The notes under the pieces were generated by a model that worked only from the letters and a program-made list of their open reading frames with translations, did not search any database and had not been told where the DNA came from. Shown in pieces: positions 33,971 through 44,212 of a stretch of DNA of 64,000 nucleotides. Every line of letters starts with the position of its first letter. The stretch's first letter is position 1. The DNA is from Bryopsis sp. KO-2023. Taxonomy: Eukaryota; Chlorophyta; Ulvophyceae; Bryopsidales; Bryopsidaceae. Made by a program: the position numbers and the translations under genes. The stretch is taken from the NCBI GenBank assembly GCA_030272585.1, contig BSYQ01000005.1, positions 5,797,501 to 5,861,500 of the forward strand, written 5' to 3'.

Positions 33971-36900
33971 TCAATTGCGCTCTTTCGACCGAAGGCGTTC
34001 ACTTCGACGGATAACAATTGGCGGAGACAAGTCCGTCGACTTGATTTTGTTTTGGTATTCTTCTACCAATTCCCTAGCATTCTCCATATGCTCTTCGGGT
34101 TCCCAAGTATTATGCTCATGTCCATAACCCATCCATTTGCACAAATACTCAGTTTTACGCTTTCGACCTATTCGCCGTACACGATGATCTAAAAGCATTT
34201 CAACCTCATATTCCAACTCATCATCGAGTTCCACCGGCGGAGGAGGCTGAACTTTTCCATGCGCCCAATAAGGCTTCAACAAGCTCGCATGAAAAACCGG
34301 ATGAATTCTAAGATAGTTCGGTAAATCCAACCGAAAAGCTACCTTACCGATTTGATCCGAAATAGTAAAGGGTCCGATCCACTTCGGCATCAGTTTTCGG
34401 GATCCTGGATGTTTTAGGCGGATATGCCGTGCATCCAACAACACCTTATCGCCTACTTTCACATCCACAGGACGTCTATGTCGATCAGCATACGCCTTCA
34501 TCCTTTGACGTGCTGCCTCTAAACACCTTTTCGCCTTCACAATGCTATCTCTTATCGTTGTCGTCATTCTTTGTACAGCTGGCACCGCCATCTGCAGTGA
34601 CGAGCTCTTTCTACTAGATGCACCTGGCCCGAATCCAAGCATCTGTGCCGTCGTAGCTGTCCAAGGATCACGACCGTAATTAAGGAAAAATGGTGTCTCA
34701 CCAGTCGCTTCCGACTTGGAGTTATTCATAGCAAACTCGACAACTGGCAACAGTTCAGACCAATCACTGTGGCGTATCCCAACAAAATGTCTTAGGGTGT
34801 CTTCTAAGACTTTGTTCATCGCCTCAGTCTGCCCATCAGTGGTGGGATGAAAAGCAGTTGACACAGCCTGACTGATCTTCCAAGTATTACACAATTCCGC
34901 AAAGAATCGTGATCTCCACCTGGGATCTCTGTCACTCACCAATGTCCTAGGAAGACCGTGTGAACGGAAGACATGTGATACAAAGAGTCTCGCTGTTTCT
35001 GCAGCATCACACTTCGTGTATGTTGCAGCGCATCTCACCATTTTCGTGAGTCGGTCCACGAAAACTAGGATCGCATCATAATGCTCAGCACCTGACTTGG
35101 GAAGCTCGACTATCAAATCCATCGAAACACTCTCCCAACGAGCATCTGGTATCGGTAGAGGTTGCAACGAACCAGGAGGTTTGCCACGTCTCCACTTGTT
35201 CCGTTGACAACTATCACAACCTTTGATAAAGGACAATATATCCTTCTCTACCCCTGGCCACCAAAACCACTTCAACAAATTGTGTTTCGTCTTTTTGACA
35301 CCAAAGTGTCCCGAATACACCGTTGAATGAAAATCTTTCATAATATCCAACCTGAGGCCATCAAAGTTTGGGACAACCACCCGCGTTCCATTCCACCAAA
35401 AACCCGAGTCGAAACGACACATTGAAGCAGCGGATTCCAATGTATTGAACCACTCGTCTTTAGCGTACCCCTCAGATAATCGTCGCTGAAGATCGATATT
35501 AGGCAAAGGAGAGAGAGCTGGGCTCTCCTCACCAAGGTGACTGAGTCGGCCACGCTTGCTCACCGACTCCAACAAGACACTGATCTGCTGAGAATACCGT
35601 ACAGGATAGCGCGACAAGGGGTCTGCTACATTCGTCCTGCCTGGCTGGTATTCCCACTTGAATCGGTATCCCTGAAGACACTCAAGCCACCGCACCGCTC
35701 TTCGAGACAACGTTACCTGGGAATGGAAAAATGTGTTGGGTTTGTGATCCACGATCACCTTAAACTCCATCACATCCAGATAGCACCTCCACAACTTCAA
35801 AGCATGGACAACAGCAAACATTTCTTTGTCTGATATTGACCATCTCAATTGTGCACCATGTAGCATTTTACTTTCAAATGCTATTGGTCGACCTTCTTGA
35901 AGTAATATTGCACCAATAGCCCAATCCGAGGCATCGGCAATAACTTCAAAAGGTTTACTGAAATCTGGCATTGCCAAGCAAGGTGCATGGGTCAGGGCTT
36001 CCTTAACTGCAACCATTGCTTTGCGACAATCATCATTCCAGTCCCACTCCTTACTCTTCCTAAGTAAGTTCGTAAGTGGTCCGACCAATTTACTGTATCC
36101 TTGAATGAACCGACGGAAGTAATTTGAAAGACCTAAGAAGGATCTCAACTCAGATATATTTTGTGGCTCTGGCCAATCAATGACCTTCTGAGTCTTGCGA
36201 GTATCTACCGCAATCCCTTCTTTGCTTATCACGAAGCCAAGATAATGCAAAGCATCCTTAAAGAAATCACACTTTGATCTCTTCAAGAAGAGCTTGTGCT
36301 CTCTCAAACGATCCATGACCTTTTTGAGATGCATGATGTGGTCTTTCTCATTCCTCGAATACACAAGTATATCATCAAGATAGATAAGGACGTACTTCCC
36401 TATCATCCCATGAAATACACGGTTCATCCATGTTTGGAATATCGCTGGTGCATTCGTCAAACCCATCGGTAAGACACGATATTCAAACAATCCAAAGGGC
36501 GTCTTGAAAGCCGTTTTAGCCTGGTCCTCAGCTTTGACACGAAGCTGCCAGTAACCAGCTTTCAAATCAAGGGCGGAAAAGTACCTCGCACCTTGTAACT
36601 GATCCAACAGATCATCGATACGTGGGATAGGGTATTGATTTTTGACTGTTAACTTATTCAAACCCCTGTAGTCCACACACATTCTTTTTGTCCCATCTGG
36701 TTTGGGTACAAACAAGACTGGTGCTCCCCATGGACTACACGACGGTTGAATAAGTCCCTTAGCCAACATATCCGATATCTGATCCTCAATTTCCTTACGC
36801 TCTCCAGGCGTATAGCGAAATATAGGACGACTCACAGGATTTGCTCCTGGTATCAGATCTATAGAAGCATCGAACTCTCTAGAGGGTGGACACGAGGCCA

Positions 36901-39220
36901 ATTCATTCGCAAACCGATCCTCGTATTCGTCCAATATAGGAGCCAACATGTTCTCCAACGTTTCTTTCTCAACATGATCACCGTGTGCGGATTTTACCAC
37001 ATCCTCTAGTGATCCACGTTCACGAAACAACGCATTAGGAGACCCACGAAACAACGCATTAGGAGACCCATGTTCCTCCCCCTCAAGAGGTGGCGTGACC
37101 TCACGCACCAAGACAAGGAATGGAGTGATCCGATCATCACGAAGACATCGTTTCACTTGTTTAATGGAAAGAAATGGAGTAACCGTATGAACACAACGAT
37201 CACTACGATTTCGAGCCGAAATAGTATGATGGATCGTAACTCGACGTCCACGAGTTGACAACAACGAACAACTGTTATGAAGGAAATCCATATGAGCACA
37301 ATGGTCCTTCAACCAAACATCTCCAAGATAAAGGTCAAAGTGAGGAGCACTGATCACCAAGCACTCTAACTTTTCACGAAGACCTTGTATCCGAAGAGGA
37401 ACTGTGGTTTTACCAGAACAAGTCAATGGTGTACCATCAGCCATTTGAACAGTTGTATCACTTTGAGCTTGGTATGAGATACCACAAGCCTCACAAAATT
37501 GTTGGGAAATATAGGCTGAACCAGCCGCACCCGAATCCAACAATATATGTGCAGGAGTATCAAAGATACGTCCCTCGAAAACCATCGACATAGTCATGAT
37601 CTCCTTGTCAATTGTGGGTTCCACAATTCGAGGCACAGGAGCATCATAATACACATCAAATGGTTGGGAAAATGGTATCTTACGAGCTCTCTCAAATAAG
37701 AATGCCCCTTTCCGATATTGTGCTAGCAAGCGCATGCTATCAAACACACGAAAAGCTTTGCGCATCTTATGAGGTACCAAGACACAAGCACTTGTTGTCA
37801 TTGGTGCTCTTTTCTTACACTCGAAATAGTGCTTCAGGAAAGCATCCATTTGTGCCTTTCCTGGGTTGAGCCACACATGCTCGCCCGACACATCACACGT
37901 AAGAAAATCTTCACAAGATCTTTTACAAGCATCAACCGGAAAACAACCTCCAGAAGAATCGAACGTAAACTTCCGTCCCGTTCTCTCTTCGAGTCTTTCA
38001 AGTTCTCGCTTGATCATCTTGCGATGAACACCATGATCCATCTGATCATTCACCTTCTTTTCATTTCTGCACGAAAATTTCTTTTCGTCAGTAGAAGCAT
38101 GAATTTTCATTTCCTCATCGATCATTGCATTTGAGGGTTCCACTACCTCATCAATATGCACATGACTCTCGATAGGAGATAAGACATTGATCGCCAAATC
38201 GCTCACCTTGCCTTTCCCACCACACTTGTGTGACACATCCCATGGAGCACCACAAGTGAAGCAAAGCTTTTGTGCTATCCTTCTAGCACGCTCCTCCGGG
38301 GAAAGCTTTGTGCCGCGAACCGTACCCTTCGCTTTCTTACTAGCGTTCGGGTTCGCTTGCCCACTGGTAAATGATGGTCTAGTCTTTGCTTTCTTTGAAG
38401 TCTTGTATCCATACAAGTCTTCCCCACGACCATGAACATTCCCGGATTTATTCTTAATCACAGGGATCCGCTCATCATGGGTTACTCCTTTTGCAAGGAC
38501 ATGATTTCGAAGATCGTTGTAGATCGTCCAAGGTTTCCCATGAACATCTGTCTCGACCGACGACTTCAATGCCGGATGCAAATTATGGAGTAAAAAGAAG
38601 CATTTACTCGCTTCATCCATCGGAATACGACGAAGTTTAAACAAATCATCTACGAATCTGACGAATTCATTCGTATTCACTTTGCGCTCAAGGTGATCAC
38701 GACATGAAATGAGTTTCTTTGTAATGGCATAATCCGATGCCATTTCCCCGAAACTACCGTCACTCATCGTCTCACAGATTTGTTTCCAAGAAACTTCACC
38801 TTTTTCCAAGGACTCTGATGACACTCTAGCCGCCAAATGTTTTTGTGCAGCTCTACCGAAAAACGTGGGAGCAACCTTTCCCCATCGTTCTTGGTTGATA
38901 CCAGCTGCCACAAAGTAGACAGTAAGACTACTCTGGAATTCTTTCCAGGGTATCTTTCCATCATATTTTTCTGGCTTAGCTACTTGAGATGTCATACCAC
39001 GCGGCCCACCATCATTTCCAGATTGCACAATGTCTATCGACTCATCCTCGTCCATTTTATCCTTATCTTTGGAACTTTCAGGGTCAGGTAATTTCATTAC
39101 CAAATCTGCCAACAGCCCTTCCATTTCTGTAAGCCTTTCTTCTAAATCCTTGGTCTTAGGAGGGGGTTCCACCTCTGCCTCCTTTTCACTGGTATGACTA
39201 CTCTTGTCATTACCATCCAT
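33971..39220 (-). CDS. Gag-Pol polyprotein of chromovirus, copy 2
   Basis: 1,749 residues, same protein sequence as copy 1. All domains and catalytic residues are intact. Confidence 0.95.
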   Translation of the reverse strand: MDGNDKSSHTSEKEAEVEPPPKTKDLEERLTEMEGLLADLVMKLPDPESSKDKDKMDEDESIDIVQSGNDGGPRGMTSQVAKPEKYDGKIPWKEFQSSLTVYFVAAGINQERWGKVAPTFFGRAAQKHLAARVSSESLEKGEVSWKQICETMSDGSFGEMASDYAITKKLISCRDHLERKVNTNEFVRFVDDLFKLRRIPMDEASKCFFLLHNLHPALKSSVETDVHGKPWTIYNDLRNHVLAKGVTHDERIPVIKNKSGNVHGRGEDLYGYKTSKKAKTRPSFTSGQANPNASKKAKGTVRGTKLSPEERARRIAQKLCFTCGAPWDVSHKCGGKGKVSDLAINVLSPIESHVHIDEVVEPSNAMIDEEMKIHASTDEKKFSCRNEKKVNDQMDHGVHRKMIKRELERLEERTGRKFTFDSSGGCFPVDACKRSCEDFLTCDVSGEHVWLNPGKAQMDAFLKHYFECKKRAPMTTSACVLVPHKMRKAFRVFDSMRLLAQYRKGAFLFERARKIPFSQPFDVYYDAPVPRIVEPTIDKEIMTMSMVFEGRIFDTPAHILLDSGAAGSAYISQQFCEACGISYQAQSDTTVQMADGTPLTCSGKTTVPLRIQGLREKLECLVISAPHFDLYLGDVWLKDHCAHMDFLHNSCSLLSTRGRRVTIHHTISARNRSDRCVHTVTPFLSIKQVKRCLRDDRITPFLVLVREVTPPLEGEEHGSPNALFRGSPNALFRERGSLEDVVKSAHGDHVEKETLENMLAPILDEYEDRFANELASCPPSREFDASIDLIPGANPVSRPIFRYTPGERKEIEDQISDMLAKGLIQPSCSPWGAPVLFVPKPDGTKRMCVDYRGLNKLTVKNQYPIPRIDDLLDQLQGARYFSALDLKAGYWQLRVKAEDQAKTAFKTPFGLFEYRVLPMGLTNAPAIFQTWMNRVFHGMIGKYVLIYLDDILVYSRNEKDHIMHLKKVMDRLREHKLFLKRSKCDFFKDALHYLGFVISKEGIAVDTRKTQKVIDWPEPQNISELRSFLGLSNYFRRFIQGYSKLVGPLTNLLRKSKEWDWNDDCRKAMVAVKEALTHAPCLAMPDFSKPFEVIADASDWAIGAILLQEGRPIAFESKMLHGAQLRWSISDKEMFAVVHALKLWRCYLDVMEFKVIVDHKPNTFFHSQVTLSRRAVRWLECLQGYRFKWEYQPGRTNVADPLSRYPVRYSQQISVLLESVSKRGRLSHLGEESPALSPLPNIDLQRRLSEGYAKDEWFNTLESAASMCRFDSGFWWNGTRVVVPNFDGLRLDIMKDFHSTVYSGHFGVKKTKHNLLKWFWWPGVEKDILSFIKGCDSCQRNKWRRGKPPGSLQPLPIPDARWESVSMDLIVELPKSGAEHYDAILVFVDRLTKMVRCAATYTKCDAAETARLFVSHVFRSHGLPRTLVSDRDPRWRSRFFAELCNTWKISQAVSTAFHPTTDGQTEAMNKVLEDTLRHFVGIRHSDWSELLPVVEFAMNNSKSEATGETPFFLNYGRDPWTATTAQMLGFGPGASSRKSSSLQMAVPAVQRMTTTIRDSIVKAKRCLEAARQRMKAYADRHRRPVDVKVGDKVLLDARHIRLKHPGSRKLMPKWIGPFTISDQIGKVAFRLDLPNYLRIHPVFHASLLKPYWAHGKVQPPPPVELDDELEYEVEMLLDHRVRRIGRKRKTEYLCKWMGYGHEHNTWEPEEHMENARELVEEYQNKIKSTDLSPPIVIRRSERLRSKERN

Positions 39221-40341
39221 GGCCAAAGACTCCTACCAGAAAAATTCGAATTACACTGTAAGTGCGTTCAGTGTCACACTGTTCGACGTTTGCCACGACT
39301 GACGTCGCGCACAAACCACAGTCGAACTGGAAACGACCTATTCTGTCACACACTCTGTCGACTTTTGCCACGACTGGCGTCGCGCGAAAGCCACAGGCGA
39401 ACTTAAAACGACGTGGAGGTTAACGATTTCAAGGTACTCTCACCAAAATAAGAGCCCAATCGCGCCCCTGCAGTTGCCAAGAAGGCACACCGCCAACAAA
39501 AGAAAACCGATAGTCGCACCAAAACGAAGTCGCGTTTGGCGCCAGTACCACAGTCGACGAAAAACGACTGTCACCTCGCCAAAACGACGACCACTTTAGG
39601 TAAGTACCAAAATCGATTTCAACGCCAACAGCGTAACAAATCGACCTGCGTTACTCTTGTCGTTTCTCACACTTCAGAATTCGAATTCGAATTTGTCATT
39701 CCTGGCAAAAACTGACGACCCCTGTAGCCTTTTTCGACCCAACTACCGAGCCACCCAACCACCCTCTGGAAAAACGTCGAGCTAAGTCGACTAGCTTTAA
39801 CAAAGCACGTCCAGAGTGCTGGCGACCTCGCAAGAAGTGGTCGAAACCCCAAAGAAAGTCGAGATCTCCACTCTCACACTTTCTGAAAATGGGATCTAAA
39901 GCTACAAACGTCAAGCGACCCTACAGAAACCTTTTCCGACACGGGCTAGCTTCTAAACGACTCTATACCACTACCCTGAGGTTCCTTACGACCTCTTTTC
40001 ACGTCAACCGAACCGGACGACCTCCCACAAACAAATCAAGAAATTCCAAAGGCCCTGTAAGACCCTTCCTCAACTTGGCCGACACGGGCGACCACTCACA
40101 ACCAACTCGAAACACTTTTTTAAGGTCCTCTATGACCTTCTTTCAAGCATACCGTGGCGGACGACCGCTCACCACCAACGATCCCAAAAAAAAAAACAAA
40201 AATCTCAAAGGTAAGAGTAAGTCACCTTTGCCCCAAAGCGGACACCTTCGCCAAGGGCGTTTCCTTACTCGACAAGAAGCGCTCCCTCCTTGTTGTCTTC
40301 CTTATCGTTTCCTTTTCCTTTCCCTTCGCTCCGAAACCAAA

Positions 40342-40585
40342 TGTTGTGCTGCTTGACTTTCAGTGGCAGTGAAAGTCTTTCTCAAACCAAAACCTGGAAA
40401 GAGAGTGTACCAACGCCTTTTATGAGCGTTGCTAGTACACATGGTAGCAATCACCATACTTGGTGATTGGACCCTGCTACCACCGTGTGGGGACAGATGC
40501 AAATGTGTCACGACAGGTGACACACGTGGCGACACACATGTACACGTGGCGACACACCGTGACACACGCGTGTGACGTCATAACA
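40342..40585 (-). repeat. 5' LTR, copy 2
   Basis: Same sequence as 30100-30343. Confidence 0.95.
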
Positions 40586-41421
40586 GGGTGTGTGGGTGAG
40601 TGTGCGCCTGTGAGCGCGTGCGCGCGCGCGGGTGGTTGAGTGTGTGTGGGTCAGCTCGTGGGTGAGCGCCAGTAGAGCGAAAAGACTTGGGAGCAGGTTC
40701 GTTTCTTTTTTGACGTGTGTGGCGACGGAACGCACAGGTGGTGGCGTGTTGGTGGCGTTTTTGGGTTCACGCGCGCCCTTGTTGGATCATCCGATCGGGT
40801 GATCCGGGATCATCCACGGGATCTCTCTCGGGAGAAAATCGGGAGAGAGGTCGAAGAAAAAAGCGAAGAAGCTAGAAAGGAAAAGGAAAGGGGGAGGGAA
40901 AGAAGGAAAATGAAAGAAGAATGCAAAGGAAATGGAATCTTCTCGAAAGGACCGAAAGAGAAAGAATCGAAAAAGGAAAAAGTAGAAAAGCACGGAAGAG
41001 GGCAGAAAAGAAAAGAAAGATTATTGGAAGAAAAGGAGGGAACGAACGGCACAAAAATAAGAAAAGAACGACGAAAATAGAAAGAAACGAATCGATCTCT
41101 TGCGGGGAAAGAAAAAAAAGAAGAAAAAAAAACACCACAACTCGAAGAGACACCAAAAACCCATGGAAAACGAAGAACTCCTTTTACGCGATAATTCGAG
41201 CGAACGAAATGGGCCATCGCCGACATCTCTCGCATATCCGAATCCGAGCACCCGGAAAATCGCAACGATGAAAAAACTCGAAACGAGTCCTAACCACGAA
41301 CGAACACCCTCCCGAAGTTTTGGCGCAACCTCGTTCCCGCGCGCGACGGCACTTGTCCCCGACAGCTTCCCGACAGCTTCCCGAACCTACCACGCTCTCC
41401 GCACGCGCAATCCCTCGAGCC

Positions 41422-41492
41422 GCGTTGGTGATATAGTGGTAGCATACTACCCTCCCAAGGTAGAGACCCGGGTTCGATTCCCGGTCAACGCA
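41422..41492 (+). tRNA. trnG-CCC: tRNA-Gly(CCC), unit 10
   Basis: Copy of 299-369. Confidence 0.96.
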
Positions 41493-41567
41493 CCCGTGCT
41501 CTTTTTTTCGCGGACCGACCTCCGAGACCCCAGCTTGAGGACGCGGGGCGGGCCCCTCCTCTCGTAC

Positions 41568-41648
41568 GTGGCGATGGCCGAGTTGGTCCAAGGCGCTGGA
41601 GTAAGGTTCCAGTCCGAAAGGGCGTGGGTTCAAATCCCACTCGCCACA
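41568..41648 (+). tRNA. trnL-AAG: tRNA-Leu(AAG), unit 10
   Basis: Copy of 445-525. Confidence 0.96.
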
Positions 41649-41696
41649 CGTCATAATTTGTGACGTGGCGTGAGGCTTCCAGTCAAAAGCGTTGGT

Positions 41697-41782
41697 TGCC
41701 CCGGACCAGGATCGAACTGGTGACCTCCGGATGGCTCACGAGGTTATGAGACCGACGCGCTAACCGACTGCGCCACCGAGGC
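41697..41782 (-). tRNA. trnM-CAT: tRNA-Met(CAT), unit 10
   Basis: Copy of 574-659; intron 41733-41744. Confidence 0.95.
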
Positions 41783-41888
41783 CACGGGAAGATTTCGGTG
41801 CCGCCGATCTCGGACCGCTGCTCGGCGCCGTCTGCGACTCCCGTCCGGGGCGGGGCCCTCGTGGGGGTGGCTCCCGAGCGGCGATCGT

Positions 41889-41971
41889 GTGGTGATGGCC
41901 GAGTTGGTCTAAGGCGCTAGATTCAGGTTCTAGTTCGGAGACGAGCGTGGGTTCGAATCCCACTCACCACA
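41889..41971 (+). tRNA. trnL-CAG: tRNA-Leu(CAG), unit 10
   Basis: Copy of 766-848. Confidence 0.96.
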
Positions 41972-42041
41972 ACGTGCCTTTTCGCGTCACCCCCTCGGTT
42001 TGCGAACACACACGCACACACATGCCTCCGAGGCATTGCCT

Positions 42042-42123
42042 CGTTGAGGGCAGGATTCGAACCTGCGCGGGACAAACCCAGTGGATTTCTAGTCCACCTC
42101 CTTAACCACTCGGACACCCCAAC
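42042..42123 (-). tRNA. trnS-AGA: tRNA-Ser(AGA), unit 10
   Basis: Copy of 919-1000. Confidence 0.95.
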
Positions 42124-42228
42124 TCACGTTGTGATGAGGCGTCCCGTGGTCCATCCTCGTCACACGCCTCGTCATCAACCTCATCAGCCTCGTTGTCCGC
42201 CTCGTCACGCCCTCGTCGTCGTGACCGG

Positions 42229-42288
42229 GTCGTTGTAGTACAGAGGTGAGTATTCTTGCCTGTCACGCGGGTTCAATTTGCAACGGCA
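42229..42288 (+). tRNA. T-arm-deficient tRNA-Asp(GTC)-like, unit 10
   Basis: Copy of 1106-1165. A private T at 42194 lies 35 bp upstream. Confidence 0.6.
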
Positions 42289-42340
42289 CACCCACCCCGC
42301 ATCCTTGTCTTTTGCCGCTCCGAAAAACGACTTCGACGCT

Positions 42341-42422
42341 CGCTGAGAGCAGGATTTGAACCTGCGCGGGATAAACCCAGTGGATTTCGAGTCCACCTCC
42401 TTAACCACTCGGACATCTCAGC
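42341..42422 (-). tRNA. trnS-CGA: tRNA-Ser(CGA), unit 10
   Basis: Copy of 1218-1299. Confidence 0.96.
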
Positions 42423-42528
42423 TCGACGACGTGTCGATCGCGCGTTGCGTGGAGGCTCGGTCGACCCCCCGCGATCGAGATTCCCGGGATCGGGATCCAC
42501 GAGATCGGCGCGATCCTGTTTGAGACAT

Positions 42529-42602
42529 GCCCGGGTAGCTCAGTTTGGTAGAGCGCGAGACTTTTAATCTCGTGGCCGAGGGTTCGAGTCCCTCCTTGGG
42601 CG
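42529..42602 (+). tRNA. trnK-TTT: tRNA-Lys(TTT), unit 10, G-U acceptor variant
   Basis: As the unit 8 gene; T at 42597. Confidence 0.95.
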
Positions 42603-42631
42603 TCTGCCCTCCCGTTCCGACGAGAGACAGG

Positions 42632-42908
42632 TGTTAGATTTGGGGGTGCGAGTCTAAGAAGAGCTAAAAACTAAAACTTCCGAGTCCTTGACCTTGAAGC
42701 CCATTAATACCATGACCCCCAAGGATCCTAGCGTCCCCGCATGGTACCTAGGACAACCATCCTAGGTGGGCACCCGACATAGGTCTAGTCAACATGACTA
42801 GACTTGACTCACATGTCCACGTCAACATGACTACGCATGACTGTACATGACTGTACATGACTGTACATGACTGAACCCGACTGGATGTAGCTCTTAACAT
42901 CCCTAACA
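42632..42908. repeat. Solo LTR, unit 10 (277 bp)
   Basis: Long form with five decamers. A private A at 42792 shortens the 19-bp palindrome. Confidence 0.8.
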
Positions 42909-43078
42909 ACAGGACCTTACGGGTCCGGGTACGGTGACCGACCGTAACCGTATTAAAAACTTGTCCGACCGTAAATTACCGTACATGACGGTAAACAACT
43001 TTCGGTCACGGAACACAATTACGGCCGCATTACGCCGACGGGTAACACGACCGAGCAAGCTCGGGTGTTTTCGTCGAG

Positions 43079-43149
43079 GCGTTGATGGTACAGTGGTAGC
43101 ATACTACCCTGCCACGGTAGAGACCCGGGTTCGATTCCCGGTCAACGCA
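43079..43149 (+). tRNA. trnG-GCC: tRNA-Gly(GCC), unit 10
   Basis: Copy of 1946-2016. Confidence 0.96.
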
Positions 43150-43218
43150 CTCAAGGCCTTTTTCTCGCGGTCGTAGCACCGGAAAAAAAACGAGCACGGA
43201 AAAAGAAAAGTCCACCGA

Positions 43219-43334
43219 GTTGCCGCCGCCGGATTTCCTGAGACATCCCTGATCTCGGTACTGATCGGCCCCAACCGTGCTTGATTGGCGAGTTCGGAAG
43301 GGATCGCATGTATTCACGGTGGTTTGATGGCAAC
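43219..43334 (-). rRNA. 5S rRNA, unit 10
   Basis: Copy of 2086-2201. Confidence 0.88.
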
Positions 43335-43547
43335 ACGTTTCGAAGCGGACGCCGGGAGGTGAAGTATCCGTTCCTCAGGTGCGCGAGGGACGTGTCCCTC
43401 CGATGGTTTGGTGGACCGATTGTTTTTTTGTTTGTTCTTTTGAGGTGAGGTTGGCAGAGCGATGAAATGGTGTTTTTGGCTTCATCCAATCGGAAAGGAC
43501 CCGGTGGGAGCGTTTTCAGGTGTGGCACGATCTTTCGTGGGTGGGTG

Positions 43548-43791
43548 TGTTGTGCTGCTTGACTTTCAGTGGCAGTGAAAGTCTTTCTCAAACCAAAACC
43601 TGGAAAGAGAGTGTACCAACGCCTTTTATGAGCGTTGCTAGTACACATGGTAGCAATCACCATACTTGGTGATTGGACCCTGCTACCACCGTGTGGGGAC
43701 AGATGCAAATGTGTCACGACAGGTGACACACGTGGCGACACACATGTACACGTGGCGACACACCGTGACACACGCGTGTGACGTCATAACA
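43548..43791 (-). repeat. 3' LTR, copy 3
   Basis: Same sequence as 23064-23307. Confidence 0.95.
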
Positions 43792-44212
43792 TTCCTCCCC
43801 CCCAAAGTGTCAGACCTCCTGGTCCTGACTCCACTTGGATAAACACTTATATGCTACAGGGTGCAGAAACCTTAGCAATGGTTTACACACGGTACTTTGA
43901 CCAAATGTTGAAATCTCTAGGTGCCTTTCAGCGAGCCACTACACCAAAAGTTTCATATCCGGTCAAGATTGAGATTGGAGAAACATCTCAAAGTTTGTGA
44001 TCCCTTTCACAAAACCAAACCATCTTAAGGGTCAAGACACCTTCTCAAACCCGAGATAAAACCCTTTTCATGGTGAACGCTTTTCCACATTGGCTACCTT
44101 GCCTTAGGAAAATAATATCTCACCCGTCGGCATTCACACATATGTGCGGAGATATTCAAATCAAATTTTGCCCATTCAATTTATTTCCCTTCTCTTGAGA
44201 TCTCCTACTCTG

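Larger units (their letters stand above)
33306..40585 (-). mobile_element. Ty3/gypsy chromovirus, copy 2 (unit 9)
   Basis: Same element, same insertion point and same GGGTG duplication (33301-33305 and 40586-40590) as copy 1. It arose by duplication of the whole unit, not by a second insertion. Confidence 0.96.
30882..41123 (+). repeat. Array unit 9 with retrotransposon (10,242 bp)
   Basis: Same length and same diagnostic substitutions as unit 8 (T at 32355, A at 33220), with the element at 33306-40585. Confidence 0.95.
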
